This document shows positions 31,286 through 43,446 of a DNA stretch of 64,000 nucleotides, in pieces (position 1 is the first letter of the stretch; every line of letters starts with the position of its first letter). The notes below the pieces were generated by a model that was not told the DNA's origin, did no database searches, and was given only the letters and a program-made list of their open reading frames with translations. Source of the stretch: Oegoconia quadripuncta (Eukaryota > Arthropoda > Insecta > Lepidoptera > Autostichidae); contig OX438742.1 in the NCBI GenBank assembly GCA_949316235.1, positions 32,804,853 to 32,868,852 of the forward strand. The letters are read 5' to 3'. Position numbers and translations under genes: made by a program.

Positions 31286-31707
31286 CACGCGTTTTATTTA
31301 CAGTAAACTATATTTCGCTCCTGACAATTTATTTCCTGTGGAAGTTTGTCCTCGTGTTGTATTTCTCTGACGATACAAAAAAAGAAAAATTATTGATTCT
31401 TATAAACTATTAGTGATCCAAAACGACTGAAATTTAACACGGGCCGCTACACGCGATATACAACATGTAACATAATTAACCAGAAACTACTTCCGAATCA
31501 CGACTATTTTTAATATCTTCATGAATCCATATAAATTAAAATTTAAGTACCTATTGTCTTACAAATTGGTACGTTTGAAATAAATGCATGATAAAAGCTC
31601 ACTGCTGTCTTCCCCATTAGCCGTTTGTTATTTGAAACCGTACTATTTGGGCAAATTTTATAGTCAATAAGAATGGAATTTAGACACTTAATTTGATATG
31701 GAGAAGC
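31286..31707. other. Spacer, no assigned feature
   Basis: AT-rich sequence between the tandem array and the next SINE; nothing is supported. Confidence 0.4.
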
Positions 31708-32017
31708 AGCCTCCGTAGCTCACTGTAAACAACATAGGGTTTACGATTCGGAGATCGCGGGTTCGATACCCAGCGGGGTACATATTTAGTACTCGGTTTG
31801 GTTCGTGGTAGGGTATTTTAAAATGTCCGCCTGGCTAGCTACCATCATCTTAACAGAAATGTTAATAGCATTGCCTTTACCGGTTGTCAGAGATAAGATT
31901 GCTAATTCCCCAAATATTATGGGGTTTCCGGGTCAGGACGCTTCCACCTTCGGCCTCATCTTCACTCAACATCAGGTGTGATTGAGGCCAAGTGCTTATC
32001 CGTTGTGCATTAAAAAA
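31708..32017 (+). mobile_element. tRNA-derived SINE, family 1
   Basis: GCCTCCGTAGCTCACTGTAA head, GGTTCGATACCCAGCGGGG B-box, GTCCGCCTGGCTAGCTACC body, GGCCTCATCTTCACTCAACA and GTGCTTATCCGTTGTGC end with an A-run. Nearly full length. Confidence 0.86.
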
Positions 32018-32897
32018 AGTGCGCTAATCGAACTAATGCAGTGATAGGTTGGCCGTCCTTTAATTTATCCCTGTGTTATGTATTCTGCTTTCACACCCGG
32101 ATGCATCCCCGTGTGAATTAATTAATAACTTATTTTTTTAAATTTAAAAACACACGTACATACACACTTACACGAACACACAGCACCAGCTTGGTAAATA
32201 GGTGCAGCTTAAGCGTAATGGATATAACCTAAGCGCCGCTGCGAAATAAGTATTACCTGTGTAATTAAGGCTTGATTTGCAGTCGACTGTACGAACTGTA
32301 TCCGACCTTTCCTTTTTTATTTTAATCTAATTAAATTAATAACTAAAGATTCCTCCGTTCAATCTCAGTTTCAAAATTGCATAATATTTTAATAAAATAT
32401 TATCACAGCTATTTTATTTTTATAATCTGCTGACCACGAGACGCATGGGGAAGACGAGATAAAACATATATTCAACTGGTATAAGGTAGTGTTGCAACAT
32501 TTACGTTCTATTATAGCGTCACGCGGTACTGGAATTGCAATCGTCGTGCTGTCTACAATACTTATCCCAATTTTTCTATAGGCACAAAGAGACCCTTAGT
32601 CTTAAGTACTTTGACAGAAGTATAGTTGTATAGTTCCGTGTACGAGTTTTCTAGTTAATTCTGTTCCATGTTGTATACTGGTACTCGCTACCCGAAGTGG
32701 TTTGGTAATGTCTTCTATATGTGTACTAGGTACGCGTAGGTAGGTAGGTAGGTAGGTAGGTAAGTAGTCTTGAGTCGTATCAATCACGAGTTTTCTTGGC
32801 AATATTTATCAAGGACTCGAGTCGACGTCAGTTTTAATAAAAATTACATCATCAGGTTTGGAAGACTCACGTCTTTTTAATTAAAAAAAATCTCAAA
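32018..32897. other. Spacer with a GGTA microsatellite
   Basis: AT-rich sequence with a short (GGTA)n repeat at about 32737-32762. No gene. Confidence 0.5.
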
Positions 32898-33010
32898 TCT
32901 AATATTATAAATGCGAAAGTTTGTTTGTGTGTATGTATGTAACGCCTAAACGGCTGGACGGATTTGGATGAAATTTGGTGGGTAGACTGGTAGATTAGGA
33001 CCTTTAAAAT
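32898..33010 (+). mobile_element. Helitron-like 5' fragment
   Basis: TCTAATATTATAAATGCGAA followed by GGCTGGACGGATTTGGATGA and AATTTGGTGGGTAGA, the typical start of short lepidopteran Helitron-like repeats. The 3' end is not recognised. Confidence 0.6.
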
Positions 33011-33321
33011 ATATAAACCATTTTGATTACAACATATACGATCTAATTGGGCTATATCGGCCTTTTGGTATACAATTATAACCTTGTTTCATTGTTCACG
33101 TAAGTCTTACTGACTGGAAGACTCGAGTCCGACTCGCCGCCTCAAATTACTTGAGTGCTTGGAAATGACTCGTAATATAAAGTGAAAATCTAATTTGCCA
33201 TATACAGGGAGGAAATGCTAAGTGTTGACAGACCATGCTTAATAATTTAGGGGGATAGAAAAAATGTTATACTCATATCGAAACTATGTCTCGCCTAATT
33301 AACAAAATCCCGTAAATCTAA

Positions 33322-33524
33322 CTAACATTATAAATGCGAAAGTTTGGATGTTTGTTTGTTGCTCAATCACGGCGAAACGCATGCACGGATTGGGATGAAA
33401 TTTGGCATATAGGTAGGAAATACCTTGGAATAAGACATAGGATATTTTTTGTCCCGATAAAGTGAGTAGTTCCCGCGGGACAAACAAATTTGCGCGATGG
33501 CGACGCCGTGGACGGAAAGCTAGT
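33322..33524 (+). mobile_element. Non-autonomous Helitron-like element (about 200 bp)
   Basis: Starts CTAACATTATAAATGCGAAA and ends GGCGACGCCGTGGACGGAAAG then CTAGT, with GGATTGGGATGAAATTTGGC and GTCCCGATAAAGTGAGTAG inside. The CTAGT end and lack of TIRs and target duplication fit Helitrons. Confidence 0.75.
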
Positions 33525-34840
33525 AACTTATAAAAAATAGACATAATGTTTGCAATTTTGACTTGTTGGGCCCATACATTAACATTAATCATATTTTACA
33601 TTACTTGCCGTGCAAACAAAGGAAGCCAGTTCGAACACCTTTTAGAATTAATACAGATTTTAATTAATTTTATGTGTACAGGTTTCTTTTCATAAAAAAA
33701 TTCCAACTGTATTAAATCTACACTAATGCTCATAATTTCTATTAATATCATAGTACACTTACTATGATATTAATAGAAATTATGAGCATTAGTGTAGACT
33801 TAAAGGGGTAACAAGATGTGAAGATGGAACGCTTATTTGATAAGTTATTTGTGGTTTTGTTCAATATGTATGTGACGTAGTTTCGATAACAATAAATATA
33901 TTTTTTAAATCTATTTAACAAAATAATCGTCTGTTAAACCTTAACATTTCCACCCCGTATACAGGACTGTGATAAAATATATATCTATTGCACCATGCAA
34001 GCTAATTGTATACATAGCAATCTATAGAAACTCTGTTTTTGAAACCGTAGCCCAGTGAACACCATAGCAGAGTGGAGCTGACAACACGCGTTCTTCGCCG
34101 AAGTTCCTCTCATTCGCAAGGTTTTTTATCTGGTTATTGATAGTTTCATGTTTCATATTTAACTAGTAAAGAAATTAAAAGCTTGTTTCCAATATTGGAA
34201 ACGAATTTATTATAGTAAAATATTTTGCTCTGTTATAGCAATTTAGTATAGGTACAATATATTTGTGCAATAATTTTGCCTTTAATACTATAGAAGCAAT
34301 ATACTTGGGGCAATTTCTTATATTATATACAATTCAAATATTTCCTTATATAAATATTAACAAGTGTAAAAATCTGTACATAGTGATATCATGCCAATGT
34401 ACGTAATTTTGAATACAGAAAACAGCACATTATTCTTAAACTTTTACCATAGAAATTATGGCTCCATTATTATGAAATATTAAAGTAGTTCTAGTAGTGG
34501 TTAAATTAATTTAACACGTAACGATCCATATTTTAATTTTTGATAGGTTTTTGCCTAGTGACTGATTTCTGTCGTATGTTGGATAAAATATTACCCTATT
34601 TCAGATTTTGAGCTAGGTTGAGATACGTATAATAACATGTTGCTCCATTGTTGTTTGCCTTTCACAAAGACTAACCGATATGCTGAAGTTAAGGGATATT
34701 CCCCGAACTATTTTTATTAGCAAATTATTACGGGTACCTACCTATATTGTATATTAACTAAGGGTGTTCAAATATTAGACTACAAGGCACAGGTAAATTG
34801 ATCACTGGCTTTTAACTCCACAGATTTGGAGTTAAATTAA
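33525..34840. other. AT-rich spacer
   Basis: Apart from the palindrome at 33717-33798, nothing can be assigned. Confidence 0.4.
33717..33798. repeat. Perfect 39-bp palindrome with a 4-nt loop
   Basis: 33717-33755 is the exact reverse complement of 33760-33798, separated by CACT. The arms begin TCTACACTAATGCTC. The near-symmetry continues a few bases outside with one mismatch. Confidence 0.95.
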
Positions 34841-34846
34841 TAGTCC

Positions 34847-35612
34847 AAGGTACCAGAGTGCCCAGATGTACGCCATTTTAGCAAAGCTAAGATTTTCACA
34901 ATATATTTTATGTAGGTAAGAAAAGTATGCGTACTTGCTAGTTTGGCCCTTTTACAGGTTTGCTGGTATATAGGTAATTAAAAATCTGTATCTTTTACAT
35001 TATAGTAATAAAGCTTTCTTATGTTTTACACGACATTGTTCAAAACCATAAATTCATCATTGCCTGACCGATGAGCCGAAATAGACTCTTTAAAACTCGA
35101 GAAAAAATAAGGAACACACGTAGTTATAGTTACAAGCCTTGATTTTATATATATTATTTGCGTAACATTTTAAGGCAAGAGTAATTCGAAGTATCGAACA
35201 TCCTCCCAGTCAGGATAAAAGGTCCGCTGCATGTCAAACGCTTAAAATAGTTACCTAAATAATAAAAAATAAAATTCTGGATTTATAGCGTCTTACAAAA
35301 GTTTGGGCCCACGGAAAGCGTCGAAAATGAATTAAGGTTTAGAATGATGACGTGTAAAATATATAAAAAAACCAGCCATGCTACTGTAACATTAAAGAGT
35401 TAGATGTTTAGGTACCTTTAAAGTAGCAAGCACGCATACGTTTTTTTACCTATATTTGACACAATTATTGTGAAAATCTTAGTTTAGCTAAAATGACGTA
35501 GGCCCAGAGCTTGGGACTCAAACTAGCAATTAGGTTACATACGTTTTTATATATGACATATTTATTATGAAATTTTAGCTTTGCTGCGTAGGTCCAAATT
35601 TAGGGTCTCTGG
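34847..35612. repeat. Inverted/direct repeat cluster (three copies of a roughly 95-bp block)
   Basis: 34867-34945 (AGCAAAGCTAAGATTTTCAC) is inverted relative to 35419-35512 (GTGAAAATCTTAGTTTAGCT), and a third, diverged copy in the same orientation as the second follows at 35519-35612. It looks like a MITE with one end duplicated. Confidence 0.65.
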
Positions 35613-36665
35613 GATCTTACATTATATAATAAAGCCAGTAGATTTGATACCTGTATCTCAGCAATAGTTACTACAAGAAACTAGATCCAGATTTTAACGG
35701 TGCTTTGAATATTTATACATAATTATATAGCAGTTCAATGCCAGATTGTTATACCAATTCGATTTATTCACTAGTTATTTACATTAGTTATTAATCAGCC
35801 AAGGCTTCATAATCTAGACTAACAATAAGATATAGACAAGAGAGAACTTAATAGTATTTTCTATTACTTCATTCATAGTGCAATTTGTGATGTTGTGTAG
35901 TTGATTATGAATGCATGACTGTTTCAATAGTATTTAAATAATCAGTAATTTAAAACATTTGGTCTGTCGAAGTTAATAAAAAGTTAATAGAAAACAAGAA
36001 AATAATGTTGTCAAAATTATAAGCTAATTTATTATAGGCCTAAAATTGCATCCAGTGGGCGCGGTTTACGTTCATTTATTGTTTTTTACCTTTGATACAT
36101 TGACGACAATAATATTTTATTGTTTTTTTTTTTACCTTACATTGATACATTGGCGACAATAATATTATTGCTTAGAATTAAGTGAGTAGTCGAAATTTTT
36201 TCATGTTACCATTTGGTTGAAGTAGTTTTAAACTTGAAATTGATTACTCGAAATTTCAAGTGATGATGAATCGATATGTTTTTGAACTATCATTTAGTAA
36301 TACAATTTCTTAAATGTTAATTTTACCTGAAAGTAACGCACTGACTCCTCAATTTATGTGGTATTATTTTAATACGGGTTTAAATAAATGTAACCTTTCA
36401 TGAAGGAGACGCTGTTACTTTTAACTATTTTTTAAAACATTTCAATTTGGCAATTTGTGTAGGTATCACAGAAACTTCTTCAATAACAATTAGATGTAGT
36501 GGAAGTAAAATAATAAAAGTTTGAATAAAAGTACGAGATATTAATAATGTAATATAACATCTAATTTTCTTTGGTGACAAGTAATTAATAGACTTTTATT
36601 CTGTAAATTCTTCTATGCTAGATAATATCTTGTACTTTTGACGTGTGATGTTCCCATTGTTTGGT
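35613..36665. other. AT-rich spacer with a short tandem duplication
   Basis: About 36080-36165 has two copies of a TTTTTTACCTT...GATACATTGNCGACAATAAT block. No gene. Confidence 0.45.
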
Positions 36666-37224
36666 AAAGGGGATAGAACCTTTGTTGCATATCCACCCGC
36701 TGCCATTTTGATTTTTCTTCAAAGTTTCCGCGCATTATGAAAGTTTATGGGTAGAGGAACTTATATGAACAAAAAATGTCAAGTAAGATGCTACCCGAAA
36801 GTGTCACATTACCGAGATTTTTGGAGGTAAAGATCCTAAAAACTAATGTTTTTCCGCAATCTATTGCATATAAACAAGCATGTTTGTACTTAGTAGTTCA
36901 CCTGTAAAGGATTGCCAGTGTTCTCATGTTTTTAAAGACATCAGCTATTTTAGTCCCAAATATCTCGGTACCGAACTTGACACAACATGGGATGGGAACA
37001 AAAATCTTTCTACTCTACATTTTTTTCCTTTGAAAAGCGGAGGCGGCAGCGTCGAAACGGAAAACAAGCCAACATTAGATTAATGATTGGTCTCCGCGCC
37101 GCTACGACTAGATACCGTCGGCGTACTCGAAAAATGCGGCAACAAATACTACGCCGTATTCGGCGTACCCGCGCAGTCACGCCACAAGTTCAAATTTCAA
37201 ATTTTGGTTTAAGACTGAAGCAAA

Positions 37225-37301
37225 ATGCCGGTTTGCGTAGTCAAACTATGTAATAACAATACTACAAAAAACAAGAAAGATACTGGCATCACATACCATC
37301 A
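37225..37301 (+). pseudogene. THAP-domain first exon remnant
   Basis: Reads MPVCVVKLCNNNTTKNKKDT then GITYHQ, ending at a consensus donor GTAAGT (37302). MPxC, a second Cys four to five residues on, and an exon end just before the expected FP/RFP position match the start of THAP zinc-finger domains, found in P-element-type transposases and in host DNA-binding proteins. The downstream exon is not found within the element. Confidence 0.6.
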
Positions 37302-37435
37302 GTAAGTACTGTATAAATCTACACACTACAATATTGAGTTGCCGCATTCAGGAACCTGTTTTTTCTTCATAGTGCGGTATCTAGTCGTAGCGGCGCGGAG
37401 ACCAATCATTAATCTAAGAAGCCAACTATCGCTGT

Positions 37436-37535
37436 TCGAGTTATTTACATACATACATAATGTCACGCCTGTTTCCCGTACGGGTAGGCAGAGACCACAG
37501 ACTTCCATTTGTTACGATCATGACACACCTCATTC
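37436..37535 (-). mobile_element. LINE 3' tail fragment
   Basis: On the minus strand it reads GATCGTAACAAATGGAAGTC, TGTGGTCTCTGCCTACC, GGGAAACAGGCGTGACATTA and a TATGTATGTATGTA tail, the same 3' end as the LINE in Tfb1 intron 7. Confidence 0.7.
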
Positions 37536-37930
37536 GAGTTAACTGCTATGACAAAATAGGTTTCATTGCGACGTGATGCCATTGTTTAATTTAATTAATT
37601 ACTTGCAGTGAGGTAAATTGTTTTTGAAACTACTAGGTTGCGCTGCCTTCTAATATACGGTTAAATTAACCTGGAAACTATTATTTGAATGCATTGCGAT
37701 GCCCTTATATACGTAATTGTATTTTTAATGATGTCAATGCTCTCATATATCGATCCTTACCTCCAAATATCTTGGGAACGTGACACTTTAGGGTACTGTA
37801 TTACTTAACATTTTTTGTTCATGTAAATATCCATACATATAACTTTCATAGTGCGCGGAATCTTTGAAAAAAATCTAAATCGCGGCGGGAGGTTATGCCA
37901 GCTTCCATAGAAAAATGTTCGTTCCCCTTT

Positions 37931-38506
37931 ATATTATTACAGCGTAAGGTTGGTAATTAAGACTAGATCTTCTTCAGAACTATTAAACCATATTGTTCTC
38001 ATTTTAAAAAATTGGTGTATCTTATTTAATCTGTCAGACAGAGCTAAACATACACGTCTAGATTCTACCTTGGTTTTATACGTGACATAAATACGTCAAT
38101 GTGCGTCCATAGATGTGTTGTTGAACTCTCGATTTTATTGTGTGGTTACGGAAAAATAATTTGCACTATTTGTGAATTTGGTATGGTTACGTTTATGTTT
38201 GTGCGTTAACCCAGCAGAACGTTATTTCTTTTTAGATTTGAGCTTTACAAATATTTGGAGTGTCATCGTCTGAATATATTATCCTCAAAGTTTATAATTT
38301 GTGCGTCCTTACGTTTCCGATATATTTGCAAAAAACAGACTCGACAGAATTTTTTCTGTCTTGGAGCTATGGTGAAAAAGAATTGCTTAAATGTATCTTT
38401 AGGTAATTTGTGCTAATATTTTTTATGTTTAACTGGACACACGTTTGTCCACCATCTCACCTGATGGAAAGTGACGATAGAAAATAGTTTTTTGCGTGGT
38501 CAAGAA
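37931..38506. other. AT-rich spacer
   Basis: No feature assigned. Confidence 0.4.
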
Positions 38507-39313
38507 AACCTAACAACTTACTAATGATGGCGACGTATGCCCATTATAGACCTAAATCATTATAGCTAGATTAAGTTCAAAATCGAGACAAGCCGTCGGT
38601 TGACAAATCGAGTCAAGCTGTCAGTCAATTTGACGCACCGTGGCACGAGTTTATTTTCAGTAGCGTGATTTATGAGTCTTCCAAAATTTTGTGCGTCTAA
38701 TGAATTATTCAGCTACGTCACCATAAATTATCCTTTACTTATTGAGAAAAAAAAATCAAAGAAACCTAGCCGATTACCACGATTAACCAACCTAATTCGA
38801 ATGTCAACTTAAAAGCGATCATAAGAAATTATTAATCTTCTAACATTTATAGGATTATTTTGAAATATTGTTGGTACGCTCGCGTTCGAAATATAGTACT
38901 TACCTCAACATTATTTTTAATAATATAAGGGACGGAATGAGCTCGTTCCTAAATTTAGGTTTAATTGAAATAAAATAATTCAATAAGGTAAAGGTAACAT
39001 AAAACAAATTAATAGCTACTTAGTACATTAAACTTTTTAATTAACGTAACAAGCATGGGCAGAGGAACGCTATTAACAACAATGTAGGATAATTTAAATT
39101 GAAATTATGTAAGTGTAATTATGGTATAGCTCTCTCACAAATCACGCTACTGAAAAGAAACGCGTGTCACGGTGCGTCAAATTGACTGACAGCTTGACTC
39201 GATTTTGAAAAAAGTTTTCATTACTAATATAACTTGATCTAGGCTTATGATTTTTTACAGAATGGTCTATAATGGGTAGACGTCGCCATCATTAGCAAGT
39301 TGTTAGGGTTCCT
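38507..39313. mobile_element. 0.8-kb TIR element with about 190-bp inverted ends
   Basis: CCTAACAACTTACTAATGATG at the left is inverted as CATCATTAGCAAGTTGTTAGG at the right; the pairing continues through CCCATTATAGACC, TCGAGTCAAGCTGTCAGTC and AATTTGACGCACCGTG to TTTTCAGTAGCGTGATTT. The central 400 bp has no ORF. Superfamily unknown. Confidence 0.75.
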
Positions 39314-39449
39314 TAATGAAACGCAATAACTGTTTTTATATGTTGATCTGTGTGACTCATTAAAAAAACAGAAACTTGAATAACTAGGAAACCTTAAGAC
39401 TCACAAATTATAAGGTATATTTGGAGTTATTTTTTTATTCGATAACTCC

Positions 39450-42084
39450 AAGAAATGTCCATATAGTTAGCTTCCGCACATTCGATTTCGGTGACTTCAA
39501 CTATGCTAACTAATAGTACCAAAGCACAGACATAGTGCTATTTTGGTGTAAGAGATATTTAGGTTTTTGACTGAGCAAGCCAACTTCATGTCAAGCCATC
39601 GAGAACGGCACCTATCGTTACGATCTATATTGCAATAAATATTACGCAACTAGTGCACCATATAAGCAAAGTTTCAATAGAAGCGGTGAAACCATGGTAA
39701 ATTGTTGTGCAAGCCAACTTGACACTTTCATTCCTGAGAAACTGAAGAAAGTGAGTTTTTAAACGCAGCCTCTATCAATTAATGTCCTTGATATAGTGAC
39801 ACCTATGGAATTAAATAAACCTAACTTTTACTCCTCCTGCTAGCCAAAAAATGAGTCTTGACCTTCTAAATACTAGGGTGAATTTTACGAGTATAGCAAA
39901 GCAATTCCGAACTCTATGCAAATGCGATAGGGTGAAAACTAATAGTTCGGTACGGACCGGTACTGTCCGGAATATTAGTGATTATGATATGATTTAGTAG
40001 GAAATACTAGAATTATTTTGTAATATTAATGTTTGCATGCTATGTTAAATTAAAATATTCTAAAACAAAATTTTTATTGTCAGGACATGCCAATAAATAT
40101 TGCCTTAATTTGAAAATTTTAAGGCGGTACGTAATTTACAAAAGAGTTATTGACTTGCCTGATCTTATTAAATATTGCTTCAATAACGTAATTATTAGTA
40201 AATTAGGAAGGAAGGATTTTTGTATGAAGGTAAGCTATTTTTTAACCCAAAACCCGATGGCAAACACAAATAGTAAATAAATACAGCTTGTTTCCCGACT
40301 GCTAAATAAAAACTGCTCATCTGGGACTTAGACAAAAGTTTAAATCCACTTTACAAGAATTATTAAAATTGTAATTTGTAATTTGCCATCTAGTTTTTGG
40401 GGTAAAAAGTAGCTTCTTTGTGCCACCACCACCGGGGTTTATTTTTCGCACAGTGTAGGTACTCATAATGTTTTAGGCCCGTATCAATAAATCGTTCTTG
40501 AGATTGAGATCGCGTCTCAGTCTCCAAACCATTTTTTCTGATACTGTTTTAATATGCAGCAGATTTTCAAGCGTGAACTTGAGGCCATGTCAATCTTGAG
40601 AACGGTTTATTAATACGGCCCTTAGTGTCTTTTAGTGGTCTTTCAATTAAGAGTGTTGAGTTTGTGTTCGTTGACGACACCCAGTTTTGGGGTGAATGTT
40701 AGTTGACGTCACTCTTTTTATACATGACATCCAGTAAGTTATTGTTTTTTGCTTGTGTGGTGCGGATTGATAGTGGAACAGTCGCGGCAAACCGTTCTAT
40801 TCGAACGGGAACGCGGCCGATTCATTCAATATTGTGGAATATTTCTGGGGTTGCGTTAGTTTCAATGTTACGAAAATATTGATATTATCCCGAAATAATT
40901 TTAAAGTGATTATACCTAAGTGTGCCTTACATTATGCTTATCAAAAGAGTACGTAATGTAATGTTACTACTATTTTATCTAGTATTACAGTTTAATTCTA
41001 CGTATTTTTAAAAACAAATTTCAAATTTATTTATTCAAAACCACTTATTTTACAATAAGTACAGTTTGTCAGTTGAGAACCCCTATTAAGTAAATTAGTA
41101 TCTGTGCCAGGGGTCCTCGCTCTTCCACAATGAAAAGTTAATAAATATATAAAAATAAAAGATAACTAAACAGACATTATGATAGATAATATAGATATGT
41201 GTAATTTTGCTTAAGTGTGAGTGTCTTAAAGTTGTCAAAAATTTCCACTAACTTCGGTATGTTTGTATAAAGTGTAAGAAACTAGAAAGTAGTACATGTA
41301 GATAATTGAACTTGAATATCATATTTACAATTATTTTTAAAAACAACCCAATGAATTTTGTTGAGTTAGCGCTATACAATTCAATACGAAACTTTCACAA
41401 ATACGTAAAATATATTTCATAAGGCAGTTTCGTTAAAATTTACCTTCGCTCTAATGAGTAGCATAATTTAAAACAAAAAACACTAATAAGCATAAGCTTT
41501 TTATTCCTTGAGACGCACGTTGCGAGATACGCAAATTGCCAGCATTAACAGTCTGGCAAAATGCGTGTACATAAAATTACGCATTATTCACTTATTATTA
41601 TTTACTTGACCGCTGCCCCACGAATATTATTTTTTTTTGAAATTCAATAGGTGTCACTATTTTAAGCACTATTTACTGGTATAGGTTATGTTTCAAAACT
41701 TCCATTGTATAAATTGAATAGCCATACGGTAGCGACCCCATATAATGCGCAGACGGTTCAATGGTTGCAATGCTACGTCTGATGTGCGGTCGACACCATG
41801 TTCACTCCGCTTCTATTGAAGCATATTATTGTATCTTTGGATTCAGGGAGCACTATTTGTGCACTCTTCATTGACATATAGATCATGATGATACGTGCAG
41901 CCCTTCTCGATGACACAGTTAAGTTGAAGTGAAATTGGATTACTCAGTGAAAGATCTAAATTACAGTAGCATTATTTCTGTGCTTTGATAATTAGGCAGT
42001 ATTTGAGCAATATTAATTGCCCTAGTTGAAATCACCGAATAAAATGTGCGCAAGCCAACATCTCAAATATATGGACATTTCAAA
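39450..42084. mobile_element. 2.6-kb element with diverged roughly 270-bp inverted ends
   Basis: AGAAATGTCCATATAGTTAG, CGCACATTCGATTTCGGTGA and TTTCAATAGAAGCGGTGAA at 39450-39690 recur inverted at about 41800-42084 (for example CACCGAATAAAATGTGCGC and TCCGCTTCTATTGAAG). The arms are clearly homologous but diverged, so the element is old. Inside lie a smaller MITE (40474-40623) and an unidentified 83-residue frame at 40029-40280 whose last part could be a splice-linked exon (AAG then GTAAGC near 40228). No transposase is recognised. Confidence 0.6.
40474..40623. mobile_element. 150-bp MITE
   Basis: TTAGGCCCGTATCAATAAAT at the left and AACGGTTTATTAATACGGCC followed by CTTAG at the right are inverted; CTTGAGATTGAGATCG pairs with the CAATCTTGAG side. 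A TTA-type target duplication is possible. Confidence 0.65.
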
Positions 42085-42171
42085 GTATACCTATGTTTTT
42101 TGAAACATCTTTGAAACATATAGACGCAAAAATTCTAAACTTAACGCACAAAATATTCATACGACGACGTT

Positions 42172-42952
42172 CTAAATATACGTGCGTGATGCTAGATTTC
42201 ACACTATGGAATTCAGCTTCGTTAACCATGTCAAAACTGTGCTGAAATAGGGGCCAAAGGAAAAAATGAGTGCCGCTATAGTTTAAGAGTTATTCAATAT
42301 TTTGAGTGAGCCGACTGGCGTCACGTGTTGCTGAAACCCTCATTGTCATACGCAGATACTGCTTTACCTATGATTATAATTTATATCCCAAAAATATGTG
42401 CTTAGTGCCACCGAAATATACACCCGTAAATAGTTCTTCAAAAACAACGAAGTTATTTAGATACCTTTTACAAAAGGGGCAGCGCAGACGACGGACTTTT
42501 TGTCGGCCGCACTTTTTAATTTCATTTTTGTTTATACTTTCTCCGTGTGTGTTATTGCATGGAATACTAAACGTTCCATCCTCCCGCATTTGGATTTTTT
42601 GGCTAGCTTACAAAAAGTTAGTCATCTGCGCTGCGCCTTTTCACAAAAACATCTAAATAACTTCGTTGTTTTTGAAGCACTATTAATGAGACCTGTATAT
42701 TTCTATGAATACTATTTATGCTCAATTTTTTGGGGTATAAATTATAATCATAGGTAAAGCAGTCTTTGCGTATGAGAATGAGGACTCCAGCAACACGTGA
42801 CGCCAGAACGCTCACTTCAAATATTGAATAATTTTTAAACTACATTGCAACATTTTTTTTTCCTTCGGGCACTATTTCAGCACAGTTTTTTGACATTGTC
42901 ATAATAGCTGCATTCCGCTGTGTGAATTTTAGCATCACGCATGTTTAAGTAT
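42172..42952. mobile_element. 0.78-kb foldback element with about 315-bp arms
   Basis: Left arm 42172-42490 and right arm about 42625-42952 are inverted copies over their whole length (GTGCTGAAATAG, TATTCAATATTTTGAGTGAG, GTCACGTGTTGCTG, ATGATTATAATTTATA, AAAACAACGAAGTTATTTAG), leaving a spacer of about 130 bp. Overlapping frames on both strands are a by-product of the symmetry. Non-autonomous; family unknown. Confidence 0.82.
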
Positions 42953-43092
42953 CTGTAAAACCAAAATCTAAAAAGAAGACAACATTATGCTGCTGTAACG
43001 CACTCAGATTATATAACATTACGTGAGCAATAAATTTTTTTTAGAATGTAATTTGTTTTATTAATTTTTGAATATGCATTACCTGAATGAGG

Positions 43093-43445
43093 TTATACAC
43101 GATTTGTATACGTACACATGGTGTATACAAGTTTTGCATTTATATCAACGGACCGTTTCCATAGCGACCGGTTGGAAGCGGTTTGCATCAGCGACTTCCC
43201 CGCGTCCTTCATCAGGTGAGTGGACCTCCTACTCTGCGCTTGCCGGTGCGTGGTCTCTCCACTCAAGAACTTTAATGCCCCACCGGCCATCAGTTCTTCA
43301 GCTATGTGCCCTGCCTATTGCCACTTCAACTTATTAATCCGCTGGGCTATGTCGGTGACTTTCATTCGTGGATTTCGTCATTCTTCGATTACGTAGCGTA
43401 ACGCCGAGCATTGCCCTTTCCATAGCTCGTTACGTGGCACATCTC
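43093..43445 (-). pseudogene. RTE LINE 3' fragment (sense part of an inverted insertion)
   Basis: The minus strand reads RAMERAMLGVTLR-like sequence near 43420, then KWQxAGHIA, GGALKFLSGETTHRQAQSRR and a trailing DAGKSLMQTASNRSLW. These are the last blocks of the RTE ORF, as in the copies at 1-530 and 14.3 kb. Decayed. Confidence 0.78.
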
Positions 43446-43446
43446 A

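Larger units (their letters stand above)
36666..37930. mobile_element. 1.27-kb TIR transposon with a THAP-like exon inside
   Basis: The outer arms of about 165 bp are inverted: TTTCCGCGCATTATGAAAGT, GAACAAAAAATGTCAAGTA and TTTTGGAGGTAAAGATCC at the left recur inverted at 37750-37900. An inner inverted pair at about 37073-37127 and 37375-37425 (AATGATTGGTCTCCGCGCCG) gives a second layer. A THAP-like first exon is at 37225-37301. A LINE 3' tail sits at 37440-37530. It is a likely remnant of a DNA transposon, perhaps P-like, but the terminal motif is not identified. Confidence 0.7.

Noticed and set aside
37225..37301. THAP exon as part of a working host gene
   Set aside because: No downstream THAP exon was found in frame within several kb, and it lies inside an inverted-repeat element, so it is kept only as a remnant.
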